NCBI GenBank assembly: GCA_029973955.1
Contig: JARKQJ010000231.1
Coordinates: 26,049 to 90,048 of the forward strand
Reading direction: 5' to 3'
Length of the DNA: 64,000 nucleotides
Source of the DNA: Paludibaculum sp.
Lineage (GTDB): Bacteria; Acidobacteriota; Terriglobia; Bryobacterales; Bryobacteraceae
Below the pieces are notes generated by a model, which saw only the letters and a program-made list of their open reading frames with translations, had not been told where the DNA came from and ran no database searches. Both the position numbers and the translations under genes were made by a program. Of the stretch, positions 20,078 through 29,295 are shown piece after piece (position 1 is the stretch's first letter; the number at the start of each line of letters is the position of its first letter).

Positions 20078-21186
20078 TTATCGGCGTACCACGCGAAGTC
20101 AAAGACCACGAATCCAGGGTCGCACTCGTACCCCACGGCGTAACCGCGCTGGTGGAGGCGGGCCATCAAGTTGTTGTGCAAACCCGTGCCGGGAGCCTGA
20201 GTTCCATCACGGACGAAGAGTATCTGGAAGCGGGCGCGCGCGTCGTGCCGACGGCGGCCGACGTATGGAGTGCGGCCGACATCATCGCCAAGGTGAAGGA
20301 GCCGCAAGCATCGGAATACGGTTTCTTCCGGGATGGGCTGACGCTGTTCACCTATCTGCACCTGGCGCCGCTGCCGGAGTTGACGCAGAAGTTGATGGAA
20401 ACGAAGGTGACGGGGATCGCGTACGAGACGATCCAGGAGAAGGACGGATCGCTACCGCTGCTGACGCCGATGAGCGAGGTGGCGGGCCGGATGGCGGTGC
20501 AGGTGGGTGCGCAGTATCTGGAAGCGCCGAACGGCGGTCGGGGTGTGTTGCTGGGCGGGATTCCGGGTGTGGCGCCCGCGAACGTGGTGGTGTTGGGCGG
20601 CGGCATCGTGGGTCACAACGCGGCCAAGATGGCGCACGGGTTGGGGGCGAATGTCACGATTATCGACAAGAACCTGAACCGGTTGCGCGAGTTGGACGAC
20701 ATCTACAACGGCGGTGTGATCACGCTGTCGTCGAACGACTGGACGCTGCGCGAGTCTTTGAAGCAGGCGGACCTGGTGATTGGCGCGGTGCTGATTCCGG
20801 GCGCGTCGGCGCCGAAGGTGGTGCGGCGGGACATGATTCCGCTGATGAAGCGCGGTTCGGTGATCGTGGACGTGGCGATCGACCAGGGCGGCTGCTGCGA
20901 GACGTCGCACGCGACGACGCACACGGATCCGATTTACTACGTGGACAACGTGCTGCACTACTGCGTGTCGAACATGCCGGCCGCGGTGCCGCACACGTCG
21001 ACCTACGGGTTGAACAACGCGACGTTCCCCTTCCTGATGCAGTTGGCGAACAAAGGGCCGCACGCCGCCATCGCGGCCAATCCGGCGCTGGCGCTGGGCG
21101 TGAACACGTACAAGGGCAAGTGCACCTATCCGGCGGTGGCTGCTTCGCAGAATATTGAGTGCACGGAACTCTCCACTTTACTCTAA
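20074..21186 (+). CDS. ald: Alanine dehydrogenase
   Basis: 370 residues, the usual family length. It interconverts L-alanine and pyruvate plus ammonia with NAD. Expected residues are present: Arg15 in KDHESRVAL, the lysine of AKVKEP, the histidine of YLHLAPLP, the Rossmann loop VVLGGGIVGHNAAKMA, and the aspartate of IDQGGCCETS. It overlaps the upstream peptidoglycan-binding gene by four bases and its TAA overlaps the ATG of the next gene by one base, so the three genes form one operon. Cytoplasmic. In this context it may supply or dispose of alanine. Confidence 0.95.
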   Translation: MIIGVPREVKDHESRVALVPHGVTALVEAGHQVVVQTRAGSLSSITDEEYLEAGARVVPTAADVWSAADIIAKVKEPQASEYGFFRDGLTLFTYLHLAPLPELTQKLMETKVTGIAYETIQEKDGSLPLLTPMSEVAGRMAVQVGAQYLEAPNGGRGVLLGGIPGVAPANVVVLGGGIVGHNAAKMAHGLGANVTIIDKNLNRLRELDDIYNGGVITLSSNDWTLRESLKQADLVIGAVLIPGASAPKVVRRDMIPLMKRGSVIVDVAIDQGGCCETSHATTHTDPIYYVDNVLHYCVSNMPAAVPHTSTYGLNNATFPFLMQLANKGPHAAIAANPALALGVNTYKGKCTYPAVAASQNIECTELSTLL

Positions 21187-21983
21187 TGTCTGAATCCAAC
21201 TTTCCGGTGCTGGCCCGTCTTCGCGCGGGCCAGCCTGTTTTCGGCGCCACCATCACGACGCCCTCGGTGGAAGCGGCGGCGCAACTGGCATCGCTGGGCT
21301 TCCACTTCATCTGGGTGGAGATGGAGCACTCGCCCGTGACGCTGGAGACGCTGCGGCTGATCACACTGGCGGCCAAGGGGCGGCCGGCGCAGGTGTTCGC
21401 GCGAGTCCCGGTGAACGATTTGTGGACGGCGAAGCGCGTGCTGGACCAGGGAGTGAGCGGGGTGATCTTTCCGTTCACGACGACGCCGGAGCTGGCGGCG
21501 CGGGCGGCGGCGGCGACGCACTATCCACCCGTGGGCAAGCGCGGCTGCGGGGCGGGCGCGGCGACCCGGACCTGGCCCGAGGCGGGGAACTACTACGACT
21601 CGGCGGATGCGAGTGTCCTGACGGTGTGCGTGGTGGAAGAGGCGGCGGCGGTGGAGCGGATTGACGAGATTGCAGCGACGCCGGGCGTGGACGTGATCTT
21701 CATCGGGTCGTGGGATCTGTCGTTCTCGATGGGCTTCCGCGGGCGGCAGGACGAACCGGAGCTGCTGCGGGCGATTGAGAAGATCCGGGATGCCGCGTTA
21801 CGCCACAAGAAGTTTCTAGGGCGTCCGGCGGCCACTCCGGAACTGGTGCGGGCGTACATGGAGCAGGGCTTCCTGTTCTTCCAATGCCCGACGGAAGTGG
21901 ATCTGATGGCGCGCGGGGCGCAGGCGATGCTGGAGCCGCTGGGGATCCAGGGCGTGCCGCGGGACGAACGGTCGTTCGACTAG
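21186..21983 (+). CDS. HpcH/HpaI-family class II aldolase
   Basis: 265 residues from the ATG overlapping the ald stop (TAATG). It matches the HpcH/HpaI pyruvate-type aldolase TIM barrel: WVEMEHSP early, RVPVNDLWTAKRVLDQG, GKRGCGAGAATR, the metal-binding glutamate in VVEEAAAVERIDEI and aspartate in IGSWDLS. Members cleave 2-keto-3-deoxy sugar acids or 4-hydroxy-2-oxo acids into pyruvate plus an aldehyde. The usual GPxDL signature reads GSWDLS here, so the substrate could differ. Pyruvate is also the alanine dehydrogenase product, which fits the operon. Its stop is three bases from the convergent sulfatase stop. Confidence 0.88.
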   Translation: MSESNFPVLARLRAGQPVFGATITTPSVEAAAQLASLGFHFIWVEMEHSPVTLETLRLITLAAKGRPAQVFARVPVNDLWTAKRVLDQGVSGVIFPFTTTPELAARAAAATHYPPVGKRGCGAGAATRTWPEAGNYYDSADASVLTVCVVEEAAAVERIDEIAATPGVDVIFIGSWDLSFSMGFRGRQDEPELLRAIEKIRDAALRHKKFLGRPAATPELVRAYMEQGFLFFQCPTEVDLMARGAQAMLEPLGIQGVPRDERSFD

Positions 21984-21986
21984 CCG

Positions 21987-23609
21987 CTAGAGACGGGGCG
22001 CTTTCTGGACGACATCCCAGGGTTCGACGTTGGCGCGTCGAGCCCAGGCTTCCCATAGAGACTTAAGCTCGGCGGCTTTGGCCGGCTGGGCGGCGGCGAG
22101 GTTGCGGGTTTCGGTGCGGTCGGCCTCGAGGTCGAAAAGTTCCCAGTCGCCGGGGTGTTTGCAGACGAGCTTCCACTTGCCGGCGCGGACAGCTTTGTTG
22201 CCTTCGTGCTCCCAATAGAGTTCGCGATCCACAGGCCTGGCGCCGCGGGCGGCGGGGAGGAGCGTGCGGCCTTCGAGCGGCTGGACGGGTTCACTGCCGC
22301 GTAGTTTCGGGTAGGCGGCTCCGGCGGCATCGAGACAGGTCGCCATGATGTCCATGAGCTGGCCGGGTTGGTGGGAGAGGCTGCCGGTCTTCTTGAGTTC
22401 CTTCGGCCAGCGGGCGATGAGAGGAGTGGCGATGCCGCCTTCGTGCACCCAGTGCTTGAACCGCCGGAAGGGGGTGTTGGAGGCATTGGCCCAGGACAGG
22501 CCGTAGCTCTGATAGGTGTCCGGGCCGCCAGGCATGAGTTCGGGGCGGTTGCCGGGGAAGACGGGGCGGCCGTCGGGCGTGGACTTGGGAATATGGAGCG
22601 CCGCGGCCTTGGGTCCGAGTTCTTCGGCGCAGCCGCCGTTGTCGGCCAGGAACAGGACCAGGGTGGTGTCGCCGGCGCCGGTCTCCGTGAGTTTCGAGAG
22701 GATCCGGCCCACATTCCGGTCCATGACGTCGATCTGGGCGGCGTAGACTTCCATGCGGCGCTGCTGCCAATCGCGGTGAGCGGCATCCGGCCAAGCCGGG
22801 GATTGAGTGTCGCGCGGAGAGAGCGGCCAGCGGGGATCGACGATGCCAAGCTTCTTCATGCGCGTGTGGCGTTCCAGGCGCAGGGCGTCCCAGCCTTCTT
22901 TGTAACGGCCGCGGTATCTGGCGGCGTCCGCCTCGCGGGCATGGAGGGGCCAGTGGGGCGAGGTGAAGGCGACGTAGAGAAAGAAGGGATCGGGCTGTTT
23001 GGAGAGCGAGTCGATGTGGTTGACTGCATTCTCGCCGATGGCGTCGGTGAGGTAGTAGTCGCCGTCGGGGCGGGGGATGGATTCGTGATCGCGGACGAGG
23101 GTGACGGGATCATAGTAGCTGGAGCCGCCGTGGATGATGCCGTAGTAGTGATCGAAACCGCGCTGTAGGGGCCAGTTATGTTTGGACTCATTGACGGGGG
23201 TAACGTGCCACTTGCCGGACATGGCGATGCGGTAGCCGGCGGTCTTGAGGGCTTCGGCGATGGTGACGCAACGGGGATTGAGATCGCCGCGGTAGCCGGG
23301 GAGTTGGCGTCCGGTGTCCACCATGTGGCCGACGCCGGCCTGGTGGGGATGGAGTCCGGTGAGGAGCGAGGCGCGGGTGGGGCAGCAGCGGGCGGTGTTG
23401 TAGAACTGGGTGAAGCGGACACCCTGGCGGGCCATGGAGTCGAGATTCGGGGTGGCGATCTCGCTGCCGTAACAGCCGAGGTCGCTGAAGCCCATGTCGT
23501 CGGCGAGCATGAGGATGATATTGGGGCGCTTGCGTTCCGGGGCAGCGAACGCAGAGGCCAGGGAGGTGGTGAAGTCCCGGCGCGTGAGGGTTGGCTGAGG
23601 CAACATCAA
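21987..23609 (-). CDS. Tat-exported sulfatase (arylsulfatase family)
   Basis: 540 residues. A twin-arginine leader (TRRDFTTSLASAFAA) is followed by the alkaline-phosphatase superfamily start PNIILMLADDMGFSD, with metal aspartates 37 and 38, and the sulfatase signature CCPTR at 75-79. The first of these cysteines (Cys75) is the one converted to formylglycine in C-x-P-x-R sequences. SGKWH (in MSGKWHVTP) and LADNGGCAEEL supply further active-site residues. It removes sulfate from sugars or aryl substrates in the periplasm. A maturation enzyme (FGE or anSME) is not in this window. Two adjacent ATG codons are possible starts. Natural substrate unknown. Confidence 0.93.
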   Translation of the reverse strand: MMLPQPTLTRRDFTTSLASAFAAPERKRPNIILMLADDMGFSDLGCYGSEIATPNLDSMARQGVRFTQFYNTARCCPTRASLLTGLHPHQAGVGHMVDTGRQLPGYRGDLNPRCVTIAEALKTAGYRIAMSGKWHVTPVNESKHNWPLQRGFDHYYGIIHGGSSYYDPVTLVRDHESIPRPDGDYYLTDAIGENAVNHIDSLSKQPDPFFLYVAFTSPHWPLHAREADAARYRGRYKEGWDALRLERHTRMKKLGIVDPRWPLSPRDTQSPAWPDAAHRDWQQRRMEVYAAQIDVMDRNVGRILSKLTETGAGDTTLVLFLADNGGCAEELGPKAAALHIPKSTPDGRPVFPGNRPELMPGGPDTYQSYGLSWANASNTPFRRFKHWVHEGGIATPLIARWPKELKKTGSLSHQPGQLMDIMATCLDAAGAAYPKLRGSEPVQPLEGRTLLPAARGARPVDRELYWEHEGNKAVRAGKWKLVCKHPGDWELFDLEADRTETRNLAAAQPAKAAELKSLWEAWARRANVEPWDVVQKAPRL

Positions 23610-23675
23610 CCGCTACGCTATCGTGAGCGATCCGCGGGCGCAACGCGGCTCATCTCCAATGCCACCGCGCGCCGG

Positions 23676-24596
23676 TTAGTTCTTTGCCGGCATTGGCGAG
23701 GGGAGGTCTTCGCGCTGGCAGGCGCGGGCGCCGACGCGGATGGTCTTCGGCGGGAGGATGGGTGTGGCGCTGCCGTCGAAAAACGCCTGACGGAGAGAGA
23801 TCTCGTAGTCGCCTTCGGGGATTCCATCGAAGACGAAGCGGCCGTGGTCATCCGTGTCCATGACCCGCTCGAAGCTGCCGGCGGAGAGGTGTACGAAGTA
23901 GATGGGGTCGAAGTCGGGGTACGTTGGGTCCTTGGCGGGCGGCGGGGACTTTGGGGGAGTGGCTGTGCCGAAGATGCGGCCGGCGCGGTCGCCGTGCAGT
24001 TCGAGGCTGAGAAGGTATGGAAGCAGTTCCTTCGCCTCGGTGATGGAGCGCGTGGCGCTGCATGGTCCGGAAGACAGAGAGCCGTCGGGATCCGGGTTCG
24101 CGAATACGATATAAGTCTCGCCGGGGACGAACGAGGGGTTGGCGAGGCCGAAGTCGGTACGGACCACGACCTGCTCGCCGGTTGAGGCGCCCTGGTACCC
24201 CCGCAGCACCAGAAAAGTGGTGCGCTGGCCCCTGTCTCGCGCGGCAGTGAGTGCGGCTTCGAGTTCCTCCTGGTCCTTGGCGGCGGCGATTGCGCCTTCA
24301 TCGGTACCGGCGAGGATCTCGGCATAGAGGGCGCGCAAGCGCTGGAATTGGTCTGGGGTGAGCGGCGGGGCTTCTTCGTCGCTGGAGGTGGGAATGATCT
24401 GCTTGATGCGCTCGGCGACAGATCCGAAACGGGTGGGTGGCGGGCTCATGGATTCGGCCACTCCCACAAAGACCACAGAATTGCCCCGGAGGCGTTCGCA
24501 GACATCGGCCACCGGAGGGCACTGATTGGCAGAGGCAACGTGCGGCAGCCCGGCAGCCAGGCAAAGGAAGGACATCCACTTTTGCAGGCGCATCAC
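23676..24596 (-). CDS. Exported protein with TIMP/netrin-like and carboxypeptidase-like domains
   Basis: 306 residues with a signal peptide ending near ASA-NQC. The first domain resembles the netrin/TIMP fold: an N-terminal cysteine pair (CPPVADVC), VVFVGVAES, a long helical insertion, then YIVFANPDPDGSLSSGPC and a helix starting SITEA. A second short beta-sandwich near the C terminus (DTDDHGRFVFDGIPEGDYEISL) looks like a carboxypeptidase-regulatory or transthyretin-like module. Both domains are found in secreted Acidobacteriota and Myxococcota proteins of unknown role. No enzyme signature is visible. It is transcribed away from the DUF1015 gene, with a 48-base gap between the starts. Confidence 0.65.
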   Translation of the reverse strand: MMRLQKWMSFLCLAAGLPHVASANQCPPVADVCERLRGNSVVFVGVAESMSPPPTRFGSVAERIKQIIPTSSDEEAPPLTPDQFQRLRALYAEILAGTDEGAIAAAKDQEELEAALTAARDRGQRTTFLVLRGYQGASTGEQVVVRTDFGLANPSFVPGETYIVFANPDPDGSLSSGPCSATRSITEAKELLPYLLSLELHGDRAGRIFGTATPPKSPPPAKDPTYPDFDPIYFVHLSAGSFERVMDTDDHGRFVFDGIPEGDYEISLRQAFFDGSATPILPPKTIRVGARACQREDLPSPMPAKN

Positions 24597-24644
24597 TCGC
24601 TAAGCTATCGTGAGAGTTCTCCCGAATTCAACCTTTGGTGCAAC

Positions 24645-25799
24645 ATGGCTCAGATTCACCCCCTTCGCGCTTTGCGCTATACGTCTCAGGCTGGCGATAT
24701 GGGCCAGTTGGCGACGCTGCCTTACGACGTGATTCCGGCGGCCTTGGAAGAGGAGTACAAGGCGCGGAGCCCTTACAACTTCGCGCACCTGATTCTGCCA
24801 CGAGGCGACTATGATGGCGCGGCGGCGAAGCTGCGGAACTGGAAGAGTGTGGGCGTGCTGGCGACGGACCAGGAAGACGCGGTGTTCGTGTACGAGCAGG
24901 TGTTCGCGGCGCCGGGGTCGGGCGAGGTGTTGACACGGCGGGGCTTCATCGCGCTAGGCGATACGGAAGACTACGGCACGACGGTGTTCCGGCACGAACG
25001 TACGATGAGCGGGCCGAAGGAAGACCGCTTCCGGCTACTTCAGGCGACGCGGGTCCAGTTCGATTCGATCTTCATGCTGTTTCCGGACCCGGCGGGCGAC
25101 GTGGACGCGATGCTGGATGCGGTGTGCGCCGGGGCGCCGGGGCTGGAGTACCGCGACCACGAGGGCACGCGGCACAAACTGTGGCGCGTGGCCGATGCGG
25201 CGTGGATCGGCGCGCTGCAAGCCAAAATGGCGGAGCGCAAGCTGCTGATCGCCGACGGGCACCACCGCTATGAGACGGCGCTGCGCATGGGGCAGCCGCG
25301 CACGCTGATGACCTTCGTGAGCCTGCAATCCAAGGGGCTGCGGTGCTTTGCGACGCACCGCATCGTGCATTCGTTGAAAGAGTTCCAGCCGGAGGCGTTC
25401 CTGGCGAAGCTGCCGAACGTGGGGATGGGGGTGGATCCGCTGGTGTCGCCGGCGGGGTACGTGCGGTTCGGAGTGGCGATGGAGAACGGCGAGTATCATG
25501 CGGACGTGCCGGCGCCGGAGGGCGCGTTGAACGTGGCGGTGTTGCAGGAGCGGGTGCTCACGCCGCTGTTGGGGATCACGCCGGAGGTGGTGACGGCGGG
25601 GACGAACCTGGCGTATAAGAGGTCGCTCGAAGAGGCACTGGAGGAGGTTCGGAGCGGACGCGGGCAGATCGCGTTTCTGCTGGAGGACCTCGCGATCGAC
25701 GGCATGGCGAAGGTGTCGTTCGCGGGTGAAGTTCTGCCTCAGAAGTCCACGTATTTTTACCCTAAACTCGGGTCGGGTCTCATCATGCTAGAACTGTAG
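24645..25799 (+). CDS. DUF1015 family protein
   Basis: 384 residues from ATG 24645; upstream in-frame sequence belongs to the divergent neighbour. It matches the DUF1015 family, with LPYDVIPAALEEEYKARSPYNFAHLILPRG near the start and the highly conserved ADGHHRYETAL in the middle. The biochemical function of the family is not known to me with certainty. The protein has no signal peptide and should be cytoplasmic. It is followed after two bases by the CBM9-like gene and then the GH115 gene, so all three probably form an operon. Confidence 0.85.
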   Translation: MAQIHPLRALRYTSQAGDMGQLATLPYDVIPAALEEEYKARSPYNFAHLILPRGDYDGAAAKLRNWKSVGVLATDQEDAVFVYEQVFAAPGSGEVLTRRGFIALGDTEDYGTTVFRHERTMSGPKEDRFRLLQATRVQFDSIFMLFPDPAGDVDAMLDAVCAGAPGLEYRDHEGTRHKLWRVADAAWIGALQAKMAERKLLIADGHHRYETALRMGQPRTLMTFVSLQSKGLRCFATHRIVHSLKEFQPEAFLAKLPNVGMGVDPLVSPAGYVRFGVAMENGEYHADVPAPEGALNVAVLQERVLTPLLGITPEVVTAGTNLAYKRSLEEALEEVRSGRGQIAFLLEDLAIDGMAKVSFAGEVLPQKSTYFYPKLGSGLIMLEL

Positions 25800-25801
25800 G
25801 C

Positions 25802-26590
25802 GTGACTGACGCCTACACCTGTTATCGCAGCGGCTCGCCGGCGGATTGGACCCGCGCGCCGCGCTCTCCGCGTTTCGTAGACATGGTGAGTGGAGAGCCC
25901 TGCTTTTTCGACACCAGCGCGGCGGCGCTGTGGGACGACCATGCGCTGCACATCAAGTTCTGGAATGAGGAGCCGTTCGTGGAGGCGCACCTGACGGAGC
26001 GCGATTCGCTGGTGTTCCTGGAGAACGACGTGGAGGTCTTCATTGACGGCGGAGACTGCTACTACGAGTTCGAAGTGAACGCGCGGAACACGGTGTACGA
26101 GGTGTTCTTCATCTGGCAGGATGCGTTTGAGAAGTATGCCGCCGAGCCCGAGTTCGACGTGCTGAAGCGGAAGGGCCTGACGTTCGGCGGCGACTACGAC
26201 CGCGCGGGGGAGACGTTCTGGCGGGGCACGCATCCGCGCGGGCTGCGCTGGGCGTTTCTCGATTGGGATTTCCCTGGGATGACATCTTCAGTGGAGGTGG
26301 ATGGATACCTGAACGACCGGACGCGGGTGTCGCGCGGTTGGACGGCAACAGTGTCGCTGCCGTGGGCGGGGATGAAGCACCTGGCGAACGGGCGCAGCCT
26401 GCCGCCGAAGGAAGGCGACGAGTGGCGGATCTTCTTCGGACGCTTTGAGAAGCTGATGACGGCGGGCGTGGAGATGAGTCCGCATCCGGCCTGGTGCTGG
26501 ACGAAGCACGGCGTCTACGACACGCACCGGCCGGAGTGCTGGACTCGCGTGGTGTTTTCGAATCGCACGGTGGAGAGTTTGCGGAAGTAG
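25802..26590 (+). CDS. Carbohydrate-binding family 9-like protein
   Basis: 262 residues from a GTG two bases after the DUF1015 stop. It is a beta-sandwich of the DOMON/CBM9-like type: ALWDDHALHIKFWNEEPFVEAHLTERDSLVFLENDVEVFID, then YYEFEVNARNTVYE, and conserved tryptophans in WTATVSLPWAGM and HPAWCWTKHGVYDTHRPECW. The family binds sugars in xylan-degrading enzymes. It lacks a signal peptide and a catalytic domain, which is unusual for a polysaccharide binder unless it acts inside the cell. Ten bases separate it from the GH115 start. Confidence 0.8.
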   Translation: MTDAYTCYRSGSPADWTRAPRSPRFVDMVSGEPCFFDTSAAALWDDHALHIKFWNEEPFVEAHLTERDSLVFLENDVEVFIDGGDCYYEFEVNARNTVYEVFFIWQDAFEKYAAEPEFDVLKRKGLTFGGDYDRAGETFWRGTHPRGLRWAFLDWDFPGMTSSVEVDGYLNDRTRVSRGWTATVSLPWAGMKHLANGRSLPPKEGDEWRIFFGRFEKLMTAGVEMSPHPAWCWTKHGVYDTHRPECWTRVVFSNRTVESLRK

Positions 26591-26599
26591 GAGTTGAAA

Positions 26600-28624
26600 A
26601 TGCGCTTGGCGTGCCTGCTGGCAATGTGCGGCGTGTTGTCCGCGCAGGAGATGATGCTGAACCGGACGACGGCGATCGTGCTGGATCAGCGCGAGCCGGG
26701 GGCGGTACGCCGCGCGGCGCAGGATCTGGCGGCGGATTGGGAGAAGGTTTTCGGGGCGAAACCGCGCATGGTGGGCACGGTGGCGGAGGTCCAGGGGCCG
26801 GCGGTAATCGTGTCGTGCCAGTACAACCTGCCGCAGGGTGTGGCGCGGCCGGCGGCGGCGGAAGCGTTTCGGATCACGGCAGCGAAGCCGGGCGTGGCGC
26901 TGGCCGGGGCCGACATGCGGGGGACGATCTACGCGATCTACGAGTTCTCACGGCGCTACCTGGGCGTGGACCCGTTCCACTATTGGACCGATCACGCGCC
27001 GGCGAAGAAGACGGCGCTGCGGCTGGCAGCGTCGACAAATCTGCAGGTTCCGCCGCCGGTCTTCCGGTATCGCGGCTGGTTCATCAATGACGAGGACCTG
27101 CTGACGGGCTGGACGCCGGCCACGCCGGGCGGGACAGGGATCGCGCTGGAGACCTGGGATCACATCTTTGAAGCGCTGCTGCGGCTGCGGGGCAACATGG
27201 TGGTGCCGGGCACGTTCATCTTTTCGGACGAGCCGCAGGTGCGTGCGGCGGCCGAGCGCGGGCTCATCATCACGCAGCATCACATTGAAGTGCTGGGGAC
27301 GAACACCTGGCGCTGGCCTACTGACCAGCCGTACTCTTTCGCGCAGCAGCCGCAGTTGCTGATCAATGCGTGGCGGAACTCCGTGCAAGGGTATCTGCCG
27401 CAGCAGGAGGTGATCTGGACGGTAGGCTACCGCGGGCGGCACGACCGGGCGTTCTGGGAAGACGACAAGAGCATTGCGCCCACGGATGAGGCGCGGGCGC
27501 AGGCGATCCGCGCGGCGATCGACAAGCAGATGGAACTGGTGCGGGCGGCACGGAAGTCGCCGTACTTTCTGATGAACGCGTGGATGGAGTCCGTGCCGTT
27601 TATCCGGAAGGGGCTGCTGAAGCTGCCGGAGGGCGTGACGCTGGTGTGGCCGGACAACGGGCACGGCGTGATCCGGGATGAAGGGACCATCGCGAAGGGG
27701 CAGGGCGTTTACTATCACACGGCGATGCACAACTCGCTGGCGAACCAGTTGACGGAGATGGTGCCGCTGGAGCGGATCGAGCGGGAGTTGGGGCGTGCGG
27801 CGCGCGTGGGAGCGACGGAGTACCTGCTGGTGAATGTCAGCGACGTACGGCCGTATCCCATGACGACGCGGGCCGTGATGGAGATCGGGGTGCGCGGCAC
27901 GGATTGGAAGGCCGACGAGTACCTGGCGCGCTGGTGCAGGGAGGAGTTCGGAGAGAAGGCGGCAGAGGTGCTGCCGGATTACTATCAGGCTTACTTTTCG
28001 GCTCCGGGGCGGTATGGGAAGGCGGAGCACCAGACGCTGGCCGATAATGCCTATCACAACTTCGCGCGGATGCTGCTGGCAGGGCTGATGGAAGGCGACA
28101 CGAAGCTGGCGGAGGCGTTGAAGCGGCGGCCGAACTGGGTTCCGTATCTGGATCTGGAGAATGCGGAGCGGTATACCAGCGAGGCGGCGGCGCGCTGGGC
28201 CGTGGCGGAGGATCTGGCCAGGAAGGCAGCGCCGCTGGTGCCTGCATCGCGGCGGCAGTTCTTTCAATCGCATGTGCAGACGCAGCTCGACATCCACCTG
28301 CATTCCAACGCGGCGCTACGGCTGACGGCGGAGGCCTGGGGGGACCGGGCCCACGCGGCGGAGAAGCTGGCACTGGCCGTAGAGGAGTTGAAGAAAGTGG
28401 TGGCTTCCATGAGGGCCTCCGAGTATGGACAGTGGGCCGGATTCTACAAGGATGACCGGTTTGTGGATGTGAAGAAGACGCTGGCGATGGCGGAGGCGGC
28501 GCTGGCGAAGGCGCAGGGCAAGCCGATGCCGGCGGGGGTGTCCTCGGCTCCGTACGTGGTGGACCCATACTTCTGGCTGAAGGAGTATCAGGACAAGCGC
28601 TGGGTGGACGTCTCCGCGCACTGA
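26600..28624 (+). CDS. Exported glycoside hydrolase family 115-like protein (alpha-glucuronidase type)
   Basis: 674 residues from ATG 26600, which has GGAG six bases upstream. A signal peptide (MRLACLLAMCGVLSAQ) precedes an N-terminal alpha/beta domain and the GH115 core with YRGWFINDEDLLTGW, GNMVVPGTF and VTLVWPDNGHG. GH115 enzymes remove glucuronic or 4-O-methylglucuronic acid from xylan side chains. It is shorter than most GH115 proteins, which often exceed 800 residues, so the usual C-terminal dimer domain seems reduced. It is the last of three closely spaced genes. Family assignment rests on pattern recognition; activity is not proved. Confidence 0.75.
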   Translation: MRLACLLAMCGVLSAQEMMLNRTTAIVLDQREPGAVRRAAQDLAADWEKVFGAKPRMVGTVAEVQGPAVIVSCQYNLPQGVARPAAAEAFRITAAKPGVALAGADMRGTIYAIYEFSRRYLGVDPFHYWTDHAPAKKTALRLAASTNLQVPPPVFRYRGWFINDEDLLTGWTPATPGGTGIALETWDHIFEALLRLRGNMVVPGTFIFSDEPQVRAAAERGLIITQHHIEVLGTNTWRWPTDQPYSFAQQPQLLINAWRNSVQGYLPQQEVIWTVGYRGRHDRAFWEDDKSIAPTDEARAQAIRAAIDKQMELVRAARKSPYFLMNAWMESVPFIRKGLLKLPEGVTLVWPDNGHGVIRDEGTIAKGQGVYYHTAMHNSLANQLTEMVPLERIERELGRAARVGATEYLLVNVSDVRPYPMTTRAVMEIGVRGTDWKADEYLARWCREEFGEKAAEVLPDYYQAYFSAPGRYGKAEHQTLADNAYHNFARMLLAGLMEGDTKLAEALKRRPNWVPYLDLENAERYTSEAAARWAVAEDLARKAAPLVPASRRQFFQSHVQTQLDIHLHSNAALRLTAEAWGDRAHAAEKLALAVEELKKVVASMRASEYGQWAGFYKDDRFVDVKKTLAMAEAALAKAQGKPMPAGVSSAPYVVDPYFWLKEYQDKRWVDVSAH

Positions 28625-28692
28625 TTCGCGATCGGCGGCTGCGGCGAAGAACGGACTGATGAGCGAAGGCTTTGGGCCGTGGCCTCCCGGCG

Positions 28693-29229
28693 CTACTTCC
28701 TGGCCGGAGCCGGGCGGGAGCGGCGTTCTGTTTCAGGCGGGACGATGTTGTTGGCCCGCATGTAGGTGATGAGGTTGCCGTAGTGGAGGGCGATGTGGTC
28801 GAGGAGGTGGAAGGCGTAGTAGGCGGCGGGGCGCTCTGAGGTGCCGCGTTTGATGGTCCGGGAGAGGCCCTCGTCGGTGAGGGTGGACAGAGCGGCGTCG
28901 CAGTATTCGAACGAGGCCTTGAGGGTGGGAATCACGTCCTTGCCGGCAGCCTTCTTTTCGGTGGCGCCCTGGTTGGGGTTGGCCTCGTTGTTCCTGAGCG
29001 GGGCGCAGATGGAGTAGTTGGCGTCGGCGATGTGCGCGAGCTGCTGGTGGAAGGTCATGACGCCTTCGGCGGGCTTGTAGGAGTAGACGGAGAGCGGCGC
29101 CTTTTCGGCGGCCTCCATGATGTTTTGGCGGATGGCGTCTACCTGGCCCTTGAGGGCGTTGACGGTGGTGGTCTGCGCGGAGCAGAGGGCGGCGCAGGCG
29201 AGGACGGGGAGAGTAAGTCTGGCCCAGGT
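28693..29229 (-). CDS. Exported DinB-like four-helix protein
   Basis: About 178 residues from MTWARL (an upstream ATG at 29244 adds five). A signal peptide ends near LCSAQ. The rest matches the DinB/YfiT metal-binding four-helix bundle: FHQQLAHIADAN in one helix and HLLDHIALHYGNL in another provide the conserved histidine set. DinB-like proteins bind a divalent metal and some act as thiol transferases; an exported form is a known Acidobacteriota variant. It is divergent from the acyl-CoA synthetase gene. Role unknown. Confidence 0.82.
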   Translation of the reverse strand, partial: TWARLTLPVLACAALCSAQTTTVNALKGQVDAIRQNIMEAAEKAPLSVYSYKPAEGVMTFHQQLAHIADANYSICAPLRNNEANPNQGATEKKAAGKDVIPTLKASFEYCDAALSTLTDEGLSRTIKRGTSERPAAYYAFHLLDHIALHYGNLITYMRANNIVPPETERRSRPAPARK

Positions 29230-29295
29230 CATGGAGACCAGCATCGCACGCGGGACGGGTAAACGGAGCTACATTGGACATTTGGACTTGGATCG

